Below, piece by piece: positions 27,015 to 36,063 of a DNA stretch of 56,323 nucleotides (position 1 is its first letter; each line of letters starts with the position of its first letter). The translations under genes were made by a program, and so were the position numbers. The stretch comes from Armatimonadota bacterium (GTDB taxonomy: Bacteria; Armatimonadota; Hebobacteria; CAIYQO01): the NCBI GenBank assembly GCA_029553475.1, contig JAKPKV010000053.1, positions 1 to 56,323 on the forward strand. Direction: 5' to 3'. The notes under the pieces are model-generated. The model was not told the DNA's origin. It saw only the letters and a list, made by a program, of their open reading frames with translations, and did not search any database.

Positions 27015-28322
27015 AGAGTCCTCCTTCATACCCGTCAGGGATTGCAGCACGGCCTTCATCAGCGCCGCGCGGGGATAGGTGACGCGCTGCTCCGCCCGGC
27101 AGCGGTTGACGGCCTGAGTGAGCAGCCATTGGGGCAATGGGCCGCCGTGCAGGGCGGTGCGTACCAGCACGCGCGGCACCTGGGCGACCATCTCTTTATT
27201 CGCATCGCGGTAGAGGCTGGCGGCGAGCTTGTAGACGCCGAGGGGTTCGCCGGGTTGACCAAAACTGTCCACTTGCTTCAGGCGCGCAAACCATTGCGCC
27301 AGGTGGGCGGCGGCGTCCCCCACCGTGGTCTGCAGCCAGTCGCGCACCACCGCCCGGCCGCCGCTGGCACTGAGCGCCGTGGCGTAAAACGCCTCAGCAT
27401 CCGCCACGGTGAACGGCTTGCCGGTGCGGTACGATGCCAGCAACTCCCGCACGGCGCCGGCCTGCGGCTGCTGCAGCAGCGTCGCCCAGGCGAATCCACC
27501 GCCTTGCCGCGTCCAGAAGACGTAGACCAGCGGCCCCACCGCCAGATGCCCATCCTCCGCCGCCAGCAGGTGGTTGAGCGCTTTGCCGAAGCGCTCGCCG
27601 CAGTCGCCACAGACGCGGGAGGTGGTGCCATCATGTAAATTGAACGATTCGAAGGCTTCCGCATTGATGGATACCAATGGTATGCCCGATGCCTGCCCAC
27701 CATGCAATCCCTTGATTGGCACCGGCAGACATTTGGGGATCACCGTTTGACGGCCACACACCAGGCACTGTGAAAGTGCGCCTCCTAATGAGTCGCCCTC
27801 CGACGCCGATGACTTGGCAGCCCAGAACTGTTGGACGCCAGGTACGTCAATTGGCAATATCCCGCCAATACGAAACGTGATGAGATCGTTATCACCGATC
27901 TCGCTCAAGCCAAGTCGTGAAAGTGATGGTTCTCCCGCATCCCACCAGGTGAGGAAAGCAGCCACCGCTTGTACAGTGGCTTCTCCAGTTGCCTGGTAAC
28001 ATTCATTTACAAGCGCACGAAAAGACGCCGCCTCTTTCGGTGCGCGTTTATCATCAGCAGGGATGCCAAATACGTAAGATGGTTTGTCGACGAGCAACTG
28101 CGGCGTGATACCAGAAGTTCGCTTCCGACTCAATATGGGCGCTTGCTTGATCTGGCCTTTATCCTTTTTCGTATGCTCGTTTTCGACTGTAGGTATGCAT
28201 TCGAGAAATGCCCCATGGGCATCCAGACTGATGATCCACTTGATCGGCGTCGGACCATACATCGTAGGTGGCATCTTTTTGACGATGCGCTCGGCATCCT
28301 TCACCAGTTGCTGTAGGATCAT
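26589..28322 (-). CDS. cas8c: Cascade large subunit Cas8c (Csd1)
   Basis: 577 residues, normal size. The large subunit recognises the PAM and recruits Cas3. The N-terminus (LKQLVKDAERI-like, MYGPTPIKWIISLD) and the YVFGIPAD region match Csd1. A zinc-finger-like pair of CxxC motifs, CLVCG and CGDCG, lies near residues 190-250. Its ATG overlaps the cas5 stop by 4 nt. The C-terminal 141 residues are probably also translated separately as Cas11. Confidence 0.94.
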   Translation of the reverse strand: MILQQLVKDAERIVKKMPPTMYGPTPIKWIISLDAHGAFLECIPTVENEHTKKDKGQIKQAPILSRKRTSGITPQLLVDKPSYVFGIPADDKRAPKEAASFRALVNECYQATGEATVQAVAAFLTWWDAGEPSLSRLGLSEIGDNDLITFRIGGILPIDVPGVQQFWAAKSSASEGDSLGGALSQCLVCGRQTVIPKCLPVPIKGLHGGQASGIPLVSINAEAFESFNLHDGTTSRVCGDCGERFGKALNHLLAAEDGHLAVGPLVYVFWTRQGGGFAWATLLQQPQAGAVRELLASYRTGKPFTVADAEAFYATALSASGGRAVVRDWLQTTVGDAAAHLAQWFARLKQVDSFGQPGEPLGVYKLAASLYRDANKEMVAQVPRVLVRTALHGGPLPQWLLTQAVNRCRAEQRVTYPRAALMKAVLQSLTGMKEDSMAQLEPTEQRPAYLCGRLLAVLEAVQYAAQGKINTTLVDRFYGAASTAPASVFGNLLGDVQAHLAKLRKTRPAACTALQQRLETVMRGLPSFPRTLSLQDQALFGLGYYHQRAQDRADAQARKAAGDAAQTDTIETEEETP

Positions 28323-28948
28323 CTCGCACCTCCCCCCACGTGGAAGTCATACGGCGGCACGTGCAGCACGCCGTCCAGCAGCTCCGCCGGGAAGAAGTGC
28401 GGCTGCGCCGGCGCGTCCTTCCGGTACTCAAGGTCCAGCAGCATCAAGCCCAACGACGCATTCAGGGGCTGCGCCCGCTCGCTGCCGTCCGGCTTCGCGA
28501 AATCGGCGGCGAACTCCCGGCAGCCGAGGTAGGGGCGGTGGTAGCACTGTCCGCGCTCCACCCGCCGCCGGAACTGGTCGCGGTACTTCGCCGGGTCCGC
28601 CGCCGTGCCGGGCCGCGGGACCACGTCCGCCACGATGAGGTAGGCGGGGTCCTGCAGGCCGAGCGTGTGCCGCTGGGTGCGATAATCCGTAATGTCCAGT
28701 CCCGGACTGCGCGGCGACATGCGGGCGCTCACCTCGTTGCGCAGCAGCGAGAAGTGCCGGATCGGCGCCAGCACGTGAATCTCGCGCACGCGCCAGACGA
28801 ACTCCGGTTTCCAGCAGATCGCTTCCAGCACCCCGCGCGCCGCCGAGGGCGTCATCACCGGATAACTCACCCGCTCCACCTTCATCTCCGGGCGCGTGAA
28901 GCAGGCATATCGCCCCCAGACCTTCACCTGGACAGGGGGATACTCCAT
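28319..28948 (-). CDS. cas5: CRISPR RNA endonuclease Cas5, type I-C (Cas5d)
   Basis: 209 residues. In type I-C, which lacks Cas6, Cas5 cuts the pre-crRNA and keeps the 5' handle. Family landmarks are VKVWGRYACFTRPEMKVERVSYPVMTPSAARGVLEAI, RNEVSARM and DYRTQRHTLGL. Catalytic residues cannot be assigned with certainty by eye. ATG 28948 has AAAGGAGG nine nt upstream; an earlier in-frame ATG at 28969 would overlap the cas3 end. It ends in an ATGA overlap with cas8c. Confidence 0.95.
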   Translation of the reverse strand: MEYPPVQVKVWGRYACFTRPEMKVERVSYPVMTPSAARGVLEAICWKPEFVWRVREIHVLAPIRHFSLLRNEVSARMSPRSPGLDITDYRTQRHTLGLQDPAYLIVADVVPRPGTAADPAKYRDQFRRRVERGQCYHRPYLGCREFAADFAKPDGSERAQPLNASLGLMLLDLEYRKDAPAQPHFFPAELLDGVLHVPPYDFHVGGGAR

Positions 28949-28961
28949 CGGGCACCTCCTT

Positions 28962-31121
28962 TCAGACAATCAAATCCGCCGCGTCCCAGGCCACCTCGGC
29001 CAGGCCGCGCGCACTATAACCTCCCAGCCAGCGGAAGAGCCCGCTGTCGGGCAACACCTCTTCCACCAGTCCGTCGCGCTGGTACTGCTGCAACTCCCGC
29101 CGTCGCACGGCGACGCTGTATTGCTGCGCCTCGCGCCAGTCCGCCCGGCTCAGGTGCCCCTTGCCGCGCGCCCGCGCCACCAGCGCCTCCATCCGTGCCG
29201 TGTCATACGGCACCAGCACCGGCACGGTATCCTCCGGGATCATGCGGAATGCCGCCGCCACCGCCGGGAACTCCAGCCGTTCGCGCAACGCTTGTATCCC
29301 GTTCGCATCGGTCTGTACATCGCCGAAGACCGCGCGAAAATACGCCGGGAAGATCGCCGGGTCGTGTAAATCTACCTCAGGCCGCTGCAGCACCTGCCGC
29401 GCGTGGGCGAAGGCGGTCGCGTACGCGCCCTTCGGCATGCGGTGCTCCTCGGGCGTGAAGATGATGACCTCTCCCGTCGCGTGCTTCCCCTCACGGTTGC
29501 AGCGTCCCGCCGCCTGCACCAGCCGGTCCAGCGGGCCGATGGCGCGCAGCACGCAGGGGAAATCCACGTCCACCCCGGCTTCCACCACCTGCGTGCTCAC
29601 CACCCGGCAGGGGCGGCCATCCCGCAGGCGCGCGCGGACGCCGTCCAGCACCGCCCGCCGGTGGGCCGGGCACAGCAGCGTGGAGAGGTGCAGCGCGTCG
29701 GGGTCGTCAAGAATCTCCAGCAGCGCCAGCGCGTCGGCGCGGGTGTTCAGCACCGTCAGGCACTGCGGCCGGTCGCGCATCGTCTCGGCGACGGTCTCCC
29801 ACGACCAGGGCACGGGCGGAAGGGTATATGTCACCCGGCGCAGCGCCTGGAAATGCGCGGCCGGGTCCCGGACGATCTCCCGCACGCCGGCAAAGCCGCG
29901 CAGCAGCCCGCTCTCCGCCGTCAGCGCCGGCTGGGTGGCCGTGCAGAGCACCACGGTGGTGCCGTACCGTTCCGCCAGCAGGCGGAGGGCGTCAATGACC
30001 GGGGTAACCAATCCCGGCGGCAGCGCCTGCACCTCGTCGAGGATGAGGACGCTCCCCGCCAGCCGATGGACTTTCCGGCAGGCGGCGGGGCGCGCGGCAA
30101 ACAGGCTCTCAAAACACTGCACGGTGGTGGTGACGATGAGCGGCGCGTCCCAGTTCTCCGCCGCCAGCCGCGCCCAGAGCCGCCCATCCGCCGCCGCATC
30201 GTCATCCTCATCCGGCTCCGGGGCGGCGGAATGGTGCTCCAGCACCGCCTGCGGATCGGGGAAGATGCCGCGAAATACCCCGGCGGTCTGCTCGATGATG
30301 GAGGTATACGGCACCGCGTAGATGACCCGCCGCAGGCCGTGCCGCCGGGCGTGCGCCAGCGCGAAGGCCAGCGACGAGCGCGTTTTGCCGCCCCCCGTGG
30401 GCACGGTGAGGGTAAAAACCCCCGGCGGCAGCTCGGCCGCGCGCAGGCAGTCGGCATAGACCGCCCGGCGCACGGCATTTACCATGGTCGGCTCCGCATG
30501 TGCCTGCAAGCGCTCCTGATCGGCCGCCAGCGCCTGCCAGAGATCGTCGGGCGTGACGGTCACCGCGCGTCCGGCTGCCTCGGCCGGATCGAAATGCGCC
30601 TCGGTATCCAGCGCGTCGGCATCCACCAGGCAGGCGTAGAGCAGACGGATGAGGAGATCGGCTTCCTGAGGCGAGGCTTCGGCCAGTTCCTGCGTGGCCG
30701 CGGCCAGGAGTGCGGGCAAGTCATCCGGCACCGGGAGCCCATCGAGCGAGCTCGCCTGCTGCAGACGCTGCTGGAGCTGCACGAGGCTGGGCAGGCCGCC
30801 GTGGTGCCCCGCGATGGCAAAGGCCAGCGGCGGGCAGTCCGCCGTCGCCAGCGCACCGGCGGTTTTGTGGTCCACCCCGCGTCGCGGCGGAGGTGCACCG
30901 TCATCGGCGGCACGCGCGCATTGGCGCAGGTAGGTCTGGAAGGCCGGGGAGGCTTTGCCAAGGTCGTGCAGGAGTCCGGCGGCCCGCGCCAGCGCGGGCA
31001 ATCCTGCCGCGCGGGCGAAGGCTTCCGCCAGGCATGCCGTGGCCCGCAGGTGGTCCGCCAGGGTGTGCCAGGTCGGTGTGCCCGGACGCGGCGTATGCGC
31101 CGCCGGCGCGTATGCCATCAT
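28962..31121 (-). CDS. cas3: CRISPR helicase-nuclease Cas3
   Basis: 719 residues. The N-terminal HD nuclease has LLHDLGKASPAF (H52-D53) with HHGG-type residues further on (IAGHHGG). The SF2 helicase follows: Walker A VPTGGGKTRSS, DEVQ box LILDEVQALPPG, and motif VI QAAGRCNREGK. It unwinds and degrades DNA marked by Cascade. The start is ATG 31121, after AGCGAGGAT; the long upstream extension is only an open frame through the tRNA remnant. It is the first gene of the minus-strand cas operon, 13 nt upstream of cas5. Confidence 0.95.
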   Translation of the reverse strand: MMAYAPAAHTPRPGTPTWHTLADHLRATACLAEAFARAAGLPALARAAGLLHDLGKASPAFQTYLRQCARAADDGAPPPRRGVDHKTAGALATADCPPLAFAIAGHHGGLPSLVQLQQRLQQASSLDGLPVPDDLPALLAAATQELAEASPQEADLLIRLLYACLVDADALDTEAHFDPAEAAGRAVTVTPDDLWQALAADQERLQAHAEPTMVNAVRRAVYADCLRAAELPPGVFTLTVPTGGGKTRSSLAFALAHARRHGLRRVIYAVPYTSIIEQTAGVFRGIFPDPQAVLEHHSAAPEPDEDDDAAADGRLWARLAAENWDAPLIVTTTVQCFESLFAARPAACRKVHRLAGSVLILDEVQALPPGLVTPVIDALRLLAERYGTTVVLCTATQPALTAESGLLRGFAGVREIVRDPAAHFQALRRVTYTLPPVPWSWETVAETMRDRPQCLTVLNTRADALALLEILDDPDALHLSTLLCPAHRRAVLDGVRARLRDGRPCRVVSTQVVEAGVDVDFPCVLRAIGPLDRLVQAAGRCNREGKHATGEVIIFTPEEHRMPKGAYATAFAHARQVLQRPEVDLHDPAIFPAYFRAVFGDVQTDANGIQALRERLEFPAVAAAFRMIPEDTVPVLVPYDTARMEALVARARGKGHLSRADWREAQQYSVAVRRRELQQYQRDGLVEEVLPDSGLFRWLGGYSARGLAEVAWDAADLIV

Positions 31122-31246
31122 ATCCTCGCTTTCCGTCGCGGAAGACCGGCCACAGAAGCAAGCGTCTCCCTTACCCTTCAGCAACCGAGCGCTCTCTCCT
31201 GTAGCCGGCGACCGCGAAGCTGCTGTAGATAGCATAGCACGGCGAG

Positions 31247-31265
31247 GGGGACAGCTTCTGTCCCC
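31247..31265. repeat. GGGGACAG hairpin upstream of cas3
   Basis: A perfect 8-bp stem, GGGGACAG / CTGTCCCC, with a CTT loop, about 125 nt before the cas3 start. Similar GGGGACAGTCCC sequences occur at 49701-49766. It may be an operator or a dispersed repeat. Confidence 0.5.
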
Positions 31266-31361
31266 AATACGATAGATTCGCGCTGTGCCTGCGCGCGTAT
31301 ACCGAGGAAACGGCCGCGGCGGGGTGGTAGGCCGCAGTCCAGGCAGTGCGGCTGGCAGGGT

Positions 31362-31394
31362 GATCGCGGGGTCACATCCCGTCGGCTCCGCCAG
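31362..31394 (+). repeat. Partial duplicate of the tRNA-Asp 3' end (attachment-like site)
   Basis: 33 nt matching tRNA-Asp bases 22699-22731 with two mismatches, covering the T-arm, acceptor 3' side and CCA plus one base. No matching 5' half of a tRNA precedes it. The orientation equals that of the tRNA, so the pair forms 8.66-kb-spaced direct repeats around the CRISPR-Cas genes. Confidence 0.85.
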
Positions 31395-31400
31395 CATTCA

Positions 31401-31429
31401 ACAACACCGCCGAGATTCGGCGGTGTTGT
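31401..31429 (+). terminator. Hairpin behind the tRNA-Asp remnant
   Basis: A perfect 13-bp stem (ACAACACCGCCGA / TCGGCGGTGTTGT) with a 3-nt loop, 7 nt after the remnant, followed by GCTTTCG. It mirrors the terminator behind the intact tRNA. On the minus strand it could also end the TolC-type operon. Confidence 0.65.
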
Positions 31430-31467
31430 GCTTTCGGGCTCTCGCTGACCGGCATGAGGCCGGGGAG

Positions 31468-32829
31468 TTATGGCGCGTCCGGCGCCAGCGCGGGGTCGGC
31501 GTGGATGGCGTGGGCCAGCGCCGCGCGCGCCTGATTCACCGCGGAGCGGGCGTTGATGCTGTTGGTCTGCGCGGTCACCAGCGCCGCCTGGGCGTCCAGC
31601 ACGTCGAGGAAGGTACCCAGGCCGGCGGCATAGCGCCCCTCCGCCAGGCGCACGGCTTCCCCCGCATTCGCCACCTGCGCGTCGGCGGTGAGGATGCGCT
31701 GCTCGGCGGTCGTCGCGTTCAGGTACGCCTGCGAGACGGAGGCGGCCACCGCCAGCGTGGCCGTGGCCACCTGCGCCTGCGCGGCGACCTGCTGCGCGCG
31801 GGCTTCGTCCAGGCGTCCGGCGAGATTGCCGCCGTCGAAGGCAGCCCATTCCAGCGCCACGCCGAGGGTGAGCGTCTCGTTCGACGGCGGGAAGCTCGGC
31901 CCGCGCAGCCCCATCCCCACCGTGCCCATCACGCGGGGGCTGTTGGCGGCGTGCGCGGCCCGCGCGGCGTAGTCCGCGGCGCGCAGCGTCGCCTGCGCCT
32001 GGGAGAGCTCGGGCCGCCGCGCCAGCGCCTGCGCCTGCAGGGCGGCGAAATCATCCGTGGTCGGCGCGGGTTCCGCGTCTTCGGCGATCTCCAGCGGCGT
32101 GCGGGGGTCGAGGCCGAGCAGTTGCGCCAGCGTCACGCGCGCCACCGCGGCATTGGTCTGGGCCAGGTTCAGCCCCAGGACGGCCTCCGCCACCGCCGTC
32201 TCCGCGCGCACCACGTCAATCGGCAGGCCGATCCCCGCCTGCACGCGCGCCCGCGCCTGGGCGAGGTGTGCGCGGCGGTTGCGCAGGTTCGCCTCCTGCA
32301 CGGCCACCTGGCGCTGTTGCTGCGCGTAGCCGTAGAAGGCCTGTTTCACCAGCAGCACCAGGTCCGCCTGCGCCCGCGTGAAGCCGGCGCGCGCCGATTC
32401 CTCCTGCGCGCCCGCCTGCCGCGCGAGACTGCTCGCCCGCTGGTCGTCAAAGAGCAACTGCCGCACGTTGGCCCCCGCCGAGAACTCGTTCGACGCGTTG
32501 CTCGAAGAGGAGACGAGGGGATCGGTATACCCGGTGGTGAGGGTGACGCTGGGATAGAGATCCGCCCGCGCCTGCCGCGAGCGCCCCTGCGCGGCGACGA
32601 CGTTCATCTGCGCCACGGTGAGCGACGGCTGGCGCCGCAGCGCGAGGCGCGCGGCCTCGTCCGCGGTGAGCGGACCCGTCGGCGCCTCCGCCGTCGCCTC
32701 CGGCGCCGGCAGCGTGACCGGCGGAGGCAGCGGCGTGTCGGTGACCGCCGGCATGATGGGCGGGGTGGGGTCGGCGCGGAGGACCGCGGCGGCGATCAGC
32801 AGGATCATCACTGTCAACGAACGTAACAT
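31468..32829 (-). CDS. TolC-family outer membrane efflux protein
   Basis: 453 residues. A signal peptide (MLRSLTVMILLIAAAVLRA) is followed by two outer-membrane-factor repeats rich in long alanine/glutamine coiled coil; paired motifs such as VVAAQGRSRQARADLYPSV, PIDVVRAETAVAEAVLGLN and YAAGLGTFLDVLDAQAALV are typical. It should form the trimeric outer-membrane channel for the pump encoded upstream. AAGGAG precedes ATG 32829, which sets the start in a longer frame. It ends the efflux operon, 34 nt after the RND gene. Confidence 0.92.
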   Translation of the reverse strand: MLRSLTVMILLIAAAVLRADPTPPIMPAVTDTPLPPPVTLPAPEATAEAPTGPLTADEAARLALRRQPSLTVAQMNVVAAQGRSRQARADLYPSVTLTTGYTDPLVSSSSNASNEFSAGANVRQLLFDDQRASSLARQAGAQEESARAGFTRAQADLVLLVKQAFYGYAQQQRQVAVQEANLRNRRAHLAQARARVQAGIGLPIDVVRAETAVAEAVLGLNLAQTNAAVARVTLAQLLGLDPRTPLEIAEDAEPAPTTDDFAALQAQALARRPELSQAQATLRAADYAARAAHAANSPRVMGTVGMGLRGPSFPPSNETLTLGVALEWAAFDGGNLAGRLDEARAQQVAAQAQVATATLAVAASVSQAYLNATTAEQRILTADAQVANAGEAVRLAEGRYAAGLGTFLDVLDAQAALVTAQTNSINARSAVNQARAALAHAIHADPALAPDAP

Positions 32830-32863
32830 CGGTATGGGCTCCTTATCGGCAGCGGCGCAACGG

Positions 32864-35800
32864 TTATGAGGCCAGCGGCGCGCCCGGCTCTGCCGCCGCC
32901 TCCGGCTCGACGCCATTCCCGGACGCCGCGGGGGCGGCGGGCCCACGGCGCGCGGCCAGGTCGTCGAGGAACGTATAGGCCACCGGCACCACGAAGAGGG
33001 TGAGCAGCGTGGAGGTGAGCAGGCCGCCGATCACCGTGGTGGCCATCGGCGTGTGAATCTCCGAGCCGTGTCCGAGGCCCAGCGCGATGGGCAGCATGCC
33101 GAAGATGGTGGCGAACGCGGTCATCAGAATCGGGCGCAGGCGGGTGGGGGAGGCGGTGAGGATCGCCTCGTCGCGGGCGATGCCGCGCCGGCGCAGCGTG
33201 TTGGTATAGTCCACCAACAGGATGCCGTTCTTCACCACGATGCCCACCAGCATGAGCATGCCGATCATCGCCGTCAGGCCGAACGAGCGGTCGGTGAGGA
33301 AGAGCGCCAGGATGACGCCGGTGATCGCCAGCGGCACGGAGAGCATGATGGCCAGGGGGTGGCGCAGCGATTCGAATTGCGCGGCGAGCAGCATGTAGAT
33401 GATGGCGATGGCGAGGAAGACCGCCACCCCCATGCCGGCGAACTCCTCCTTCTGCCGCTGCTGGCTGGTGCCCCACGCCCAGTAGTAGCCGCTGGGGAAG
33501 TGCATGCCGGCCAGCGCGCGCTCGATGTCGCGCTGGATATCGCCGACGGGGCGGTCGCCGGGGATGCCGGTGACGGCGATGTAGCGCTGCCGATCCTGGC
33601 GGGTGATCTGGTTCGGCCCGGTGGCGAAGTGGTGGCTCGCCACCTGCCGCAGGGTGATGGCGCGGTCGCCGTTGCCGCTGGGGGTGATGACCAGGTTCGC
33701 CATCGCTTCCACGGTTTTCCGCTCCGCCTCCGGCAACTGCACGACGATGGGATACTGGTATCCCGCTTCCTGATAATAGGTGGCGATGGCGCCGTTGGTC
33801 GCCACGCTCAGCGCGTCGGAGATATCGCGGAAGGTGACGCCGAGCTGCGCGGCTTTCTGCCGGTCAATCGTCCATTGCAGCTCCGGCATGGATTCCTGCC
33901 AGTTCACGTCCATGTTCTCCAAGCCCGGCACCTCGCGGATGGCGCCCATCACCTGGCGCGAGAGGGTGGAGAGGGTGGGGAGATCGTTGCCGAAGATGAT
34001 GATCTCGATATTGTCGCTGCCGCCGCTCATCAGCCGGCTGACGATATCCATGGAGGAGACGCGGGGGCGCACGCCGGGGATGCGGCCGAGCTCGCGGCGA
34101 ATCTCCTCCACCAGCTCCTCGGAGGACTGGCGGTGGCCTTCCTTCAGGCGGATGGAGACCGATCCCTGGCTGGCGTTGCCGCCGCCGCCGCCGCCGCGGC
34201 CGCCGCCGACGGAGGCGAACGCCGAGGCGACGTTCGGGTTGCGCTGGACGATCTCCTCCACCTGGCGCATCACGCGGTCGGTTTTGGCCAGCGCGGTGCC
34301 GGGCGGCAGGCGCACGCTGACCGAGATATTGCCGGAGTCCGTCGGCGGCATCATCTCCGTGCCCACGTATTTCAGCAGCAGCAGCGAGGAGAGGGTGATG
34401 AGCAGCGCGCCGACCACCGGCACCCAGCGGAAGCGCAGCGCCCAGCGCAGGCCGTTGCGATAGGCGTCGTCCAGCGTGGCGAACCAGGCGCCGAAGCGCA
34501 GGAAGAGGCGCATGAGCAGGGTGGGGTGCTCGCGCCAGGTCTCCAGCATCTCGGCGTGCGCCGTGCCGGAGATGAGGCGGGTGGAGAGCATCGGCACGAT
34601 GGTGGTGGCCACCAGCAGCGACACCGCCAGCGAGAAGATCACCACCAGCGCGAACTGCGAGAACATCTGCCCGGCCTGCCCTTTGATGAGCAGCAGCGGC
34701 AGGAAGACGACCATCACCGTCCAGGTGGAGGCGATGACGGCGGAGAGGATCTCCTGCGTGCCGGTGATGGCGGCGTCCCGGATGGTGCGTTTATCGCGCT
34801 CCAGGTGCCGGAAGATATTCTCCATCACCACCACGGCGTCATCCACGATCAACCCCGTCGCCAGCGCCAATCCGCTCAGCGACATGGTATTCAAGGTGAA
34901 GCCGCACAGGTAGAGCAGCGAGAAGGTGGAGATGATGGAGACCGGGATGGAGAGCGACACCACCAGCGTGCTCTGGATGTTGCGCAGGAAAAACAGCAGC
35001 ACCAGTATCGCCAGCACGCCGCCGATGATGGCGTGCGTCATCAGGTGATGGACGGAATTCTGCACGTAGATGGACTGGTCGAAGGTGATGCTGTATTTCA
35101 ACTGCGGATACATGTGCGCGACGCGCTCCAGGCGCTCCTTCACCGACTTCGCGGTGGTGATGGTGTTGGCGTCGCTCTGCTTGGAGATGCTCACCCCGAC
35201 CGCCGGCTGCCCGTTCAGGCGCACGTATTCGCGCGGCTCCTGATAGGCGTCCTGGATATCCGCCACGTCGCCGATGGTGACGGTGCGCCCGCCCGTCGAG
35301 CTCAGCGGCAGGCCCCGAATTTCCTCGAGGCTGGTGAGCCAGCCCAGGCTGCGGATGGTGTACTCCGTCTCGCTCTGCCGGGCGATGCCCGCGGGGACGT
35401 TGATATTCTCCTGACTCAGCCGGCGGGTGATATCCCCCAGCGTGACGTGGTGCGCGCGCAGGCGCACCGGGTCCACGTTGAGGAGGATGGCGCGCGGCTG
35501 CCCGCCGTTCACGCTGATGGAGGCCACGCCGTCCGCCGATTCCAGCATGGGGGCGATCTGGTTTTCCAGCAGCATGCGCAGCTTCACCACGTCGCTCTCG
35601 CCGGAGAAGGCCAGCGAGAGAATGGGCATCTGGTTCGGGTCGAAGCGCAGCACCGAAGGCGCCTGCAGCGTGTCGTCGTTGGGGAAGCGGCGCTTCACGC
35701 GCTCCAGGCGCTGCATGATGTCAATGGACGCCTGCCCCAGGTCCACCCCCCAGTTATACTGCACCCGCACGCTGGAGCTGCCCATGCTGGTGGAGGAGGT

Positions 35801-36040
35801 GATCTGATAGAGGCCGGGCGCCGACGAGAGCGCCTGTTCGATCGGCCGGGTGATCTGCGCCTCGATCTCCTCCGGCGCCACGTTCGGCCACTGCGTGGAG
35901 ACGTTGATCGTCGGCAGGGTGATCTTCGGCAGCAGGTCAACCGGCAGGCGCGTGAAGCAGATGGCGCCCAGCAGCACGAGCGCGATAATCAGCATGGTGA
36001 CGGCCACGGGCCGGTTGACGGAAAAATGCGCGATGTTCAT
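32864..36040 (-). CDS. RND efflux pump inner-membrane transporter (AcrB/HAE type)
   Basis: 1058 residues, full length. It starts MNIAHFSVNRPVAVTMLIIALVLLG and has two halves of membrane helices plus large periplasmic loops. LATGLIVDDAVVVMENIFRHLE in helix 4 carries the paired aspartates that relay protons. A glycine stretch (GGGRGGGGGGN) sits in a periplasmic loop. The substrates are unknown; this clade often exports drugs or lipophilic compounds. The gene lies between the membrane fusion protein and TolC genes, a complete tripartite system that implies a two-membrane envelope. Confidence 0.96.
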   Translation of the reverse strand: MNIAHFSVNRPVAVTMLIIALVLLGAICFTRLPVDLLPKITLPTINVSTQWPNVAPEEIEAQITRPIEQALSSAPGLYQITSSTSMGSSSVRVQYNWGVDLGQASIDIMQRLERVKRRFPNDDTLQAPSVLRFDPNQMPILSLAFSGESDVVKLRMLLENQIAPMLESADGVASISVNGGQPRAILLNVDPVRLRAHHVTLGDITRRLSQENINVPAGIARQSETEYTIRSLGWLTSLEEIRGLPLSSTGGRTVTIGDVADIQDAYQEPREYVRLNGQPAVGVSISKQSDANTITTAKSVKERLERVAHMYPQLKYSITFDQSIYVQNSVHHLMTHAIIGGVLAILVLLFFLRNIQSTLVVSLSIPVSIISTFSLLYLCGFTLNTMSLSGLALATGLIVDDAVVVMENIFRHLERDKRTIRDAAITGTQEILSAVIASTWTVMVVFLPLLLIKGQAGQMFSQFALVVIFSLAVSLLVATTIVPMLSTRLISGTAHAEMLETWREHPTLLMRLFLRFGAWFATLDDAYRNGLRWALRFRWVPVVGALLITLSSLLLLKYVGTEMMPPTDSGNISVSVRLPPGTALAKTDRVMRQVEEIVQRNPNVASAFASVGGGRGGGGGGNASQGSVSIRLKEGHRQSSEELVEEIRRELGRIPGVRPRVSSMDIVSRLMSGGSDNIEIIIFGNDLPTLSTLSRQVMGAIREVPGLENMDVNWQESMPELQWTIDRQKAAQLGVTFRDISDALSVATNGAIATYYQEAGYQYPIVVQLPEAERKTVEAMANLVITPSGNGDRAITLRQVASHHFATGPNQITRQDRQRYIAVTGIPGDRPVGDIQRDIERALAGMHFPSGYYWAWGTSQQRQKEEFAGMGVAVFLAIAIIYMLLAAQFESLRHPLAIMLSVPLAITGVILALFLTDRSFGLTAMIGMLMLVGIVVKNGILLVDYTNTLRRRGIARDEAILTASPTRLRPILMTAFATIFGMLPIALGLGHGSEIHTPMATTVIGGLLTSTLLTLFVVPVAYTFLDDLAARRGPAAPAASGNGVEPEAAAEPGAPLAS

Positions 36041-36063
36041 GGATGTCTCCCTCTCGGTGACCG

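Noticed and set aside
31122-31397. N-terminal extension of cas3 through the tRNA remnant
   Set aside because: The extension translates tRNA and hairpin sequence; ATG 31121 has a ribosome site and precedes the HD domain at the usual distance.
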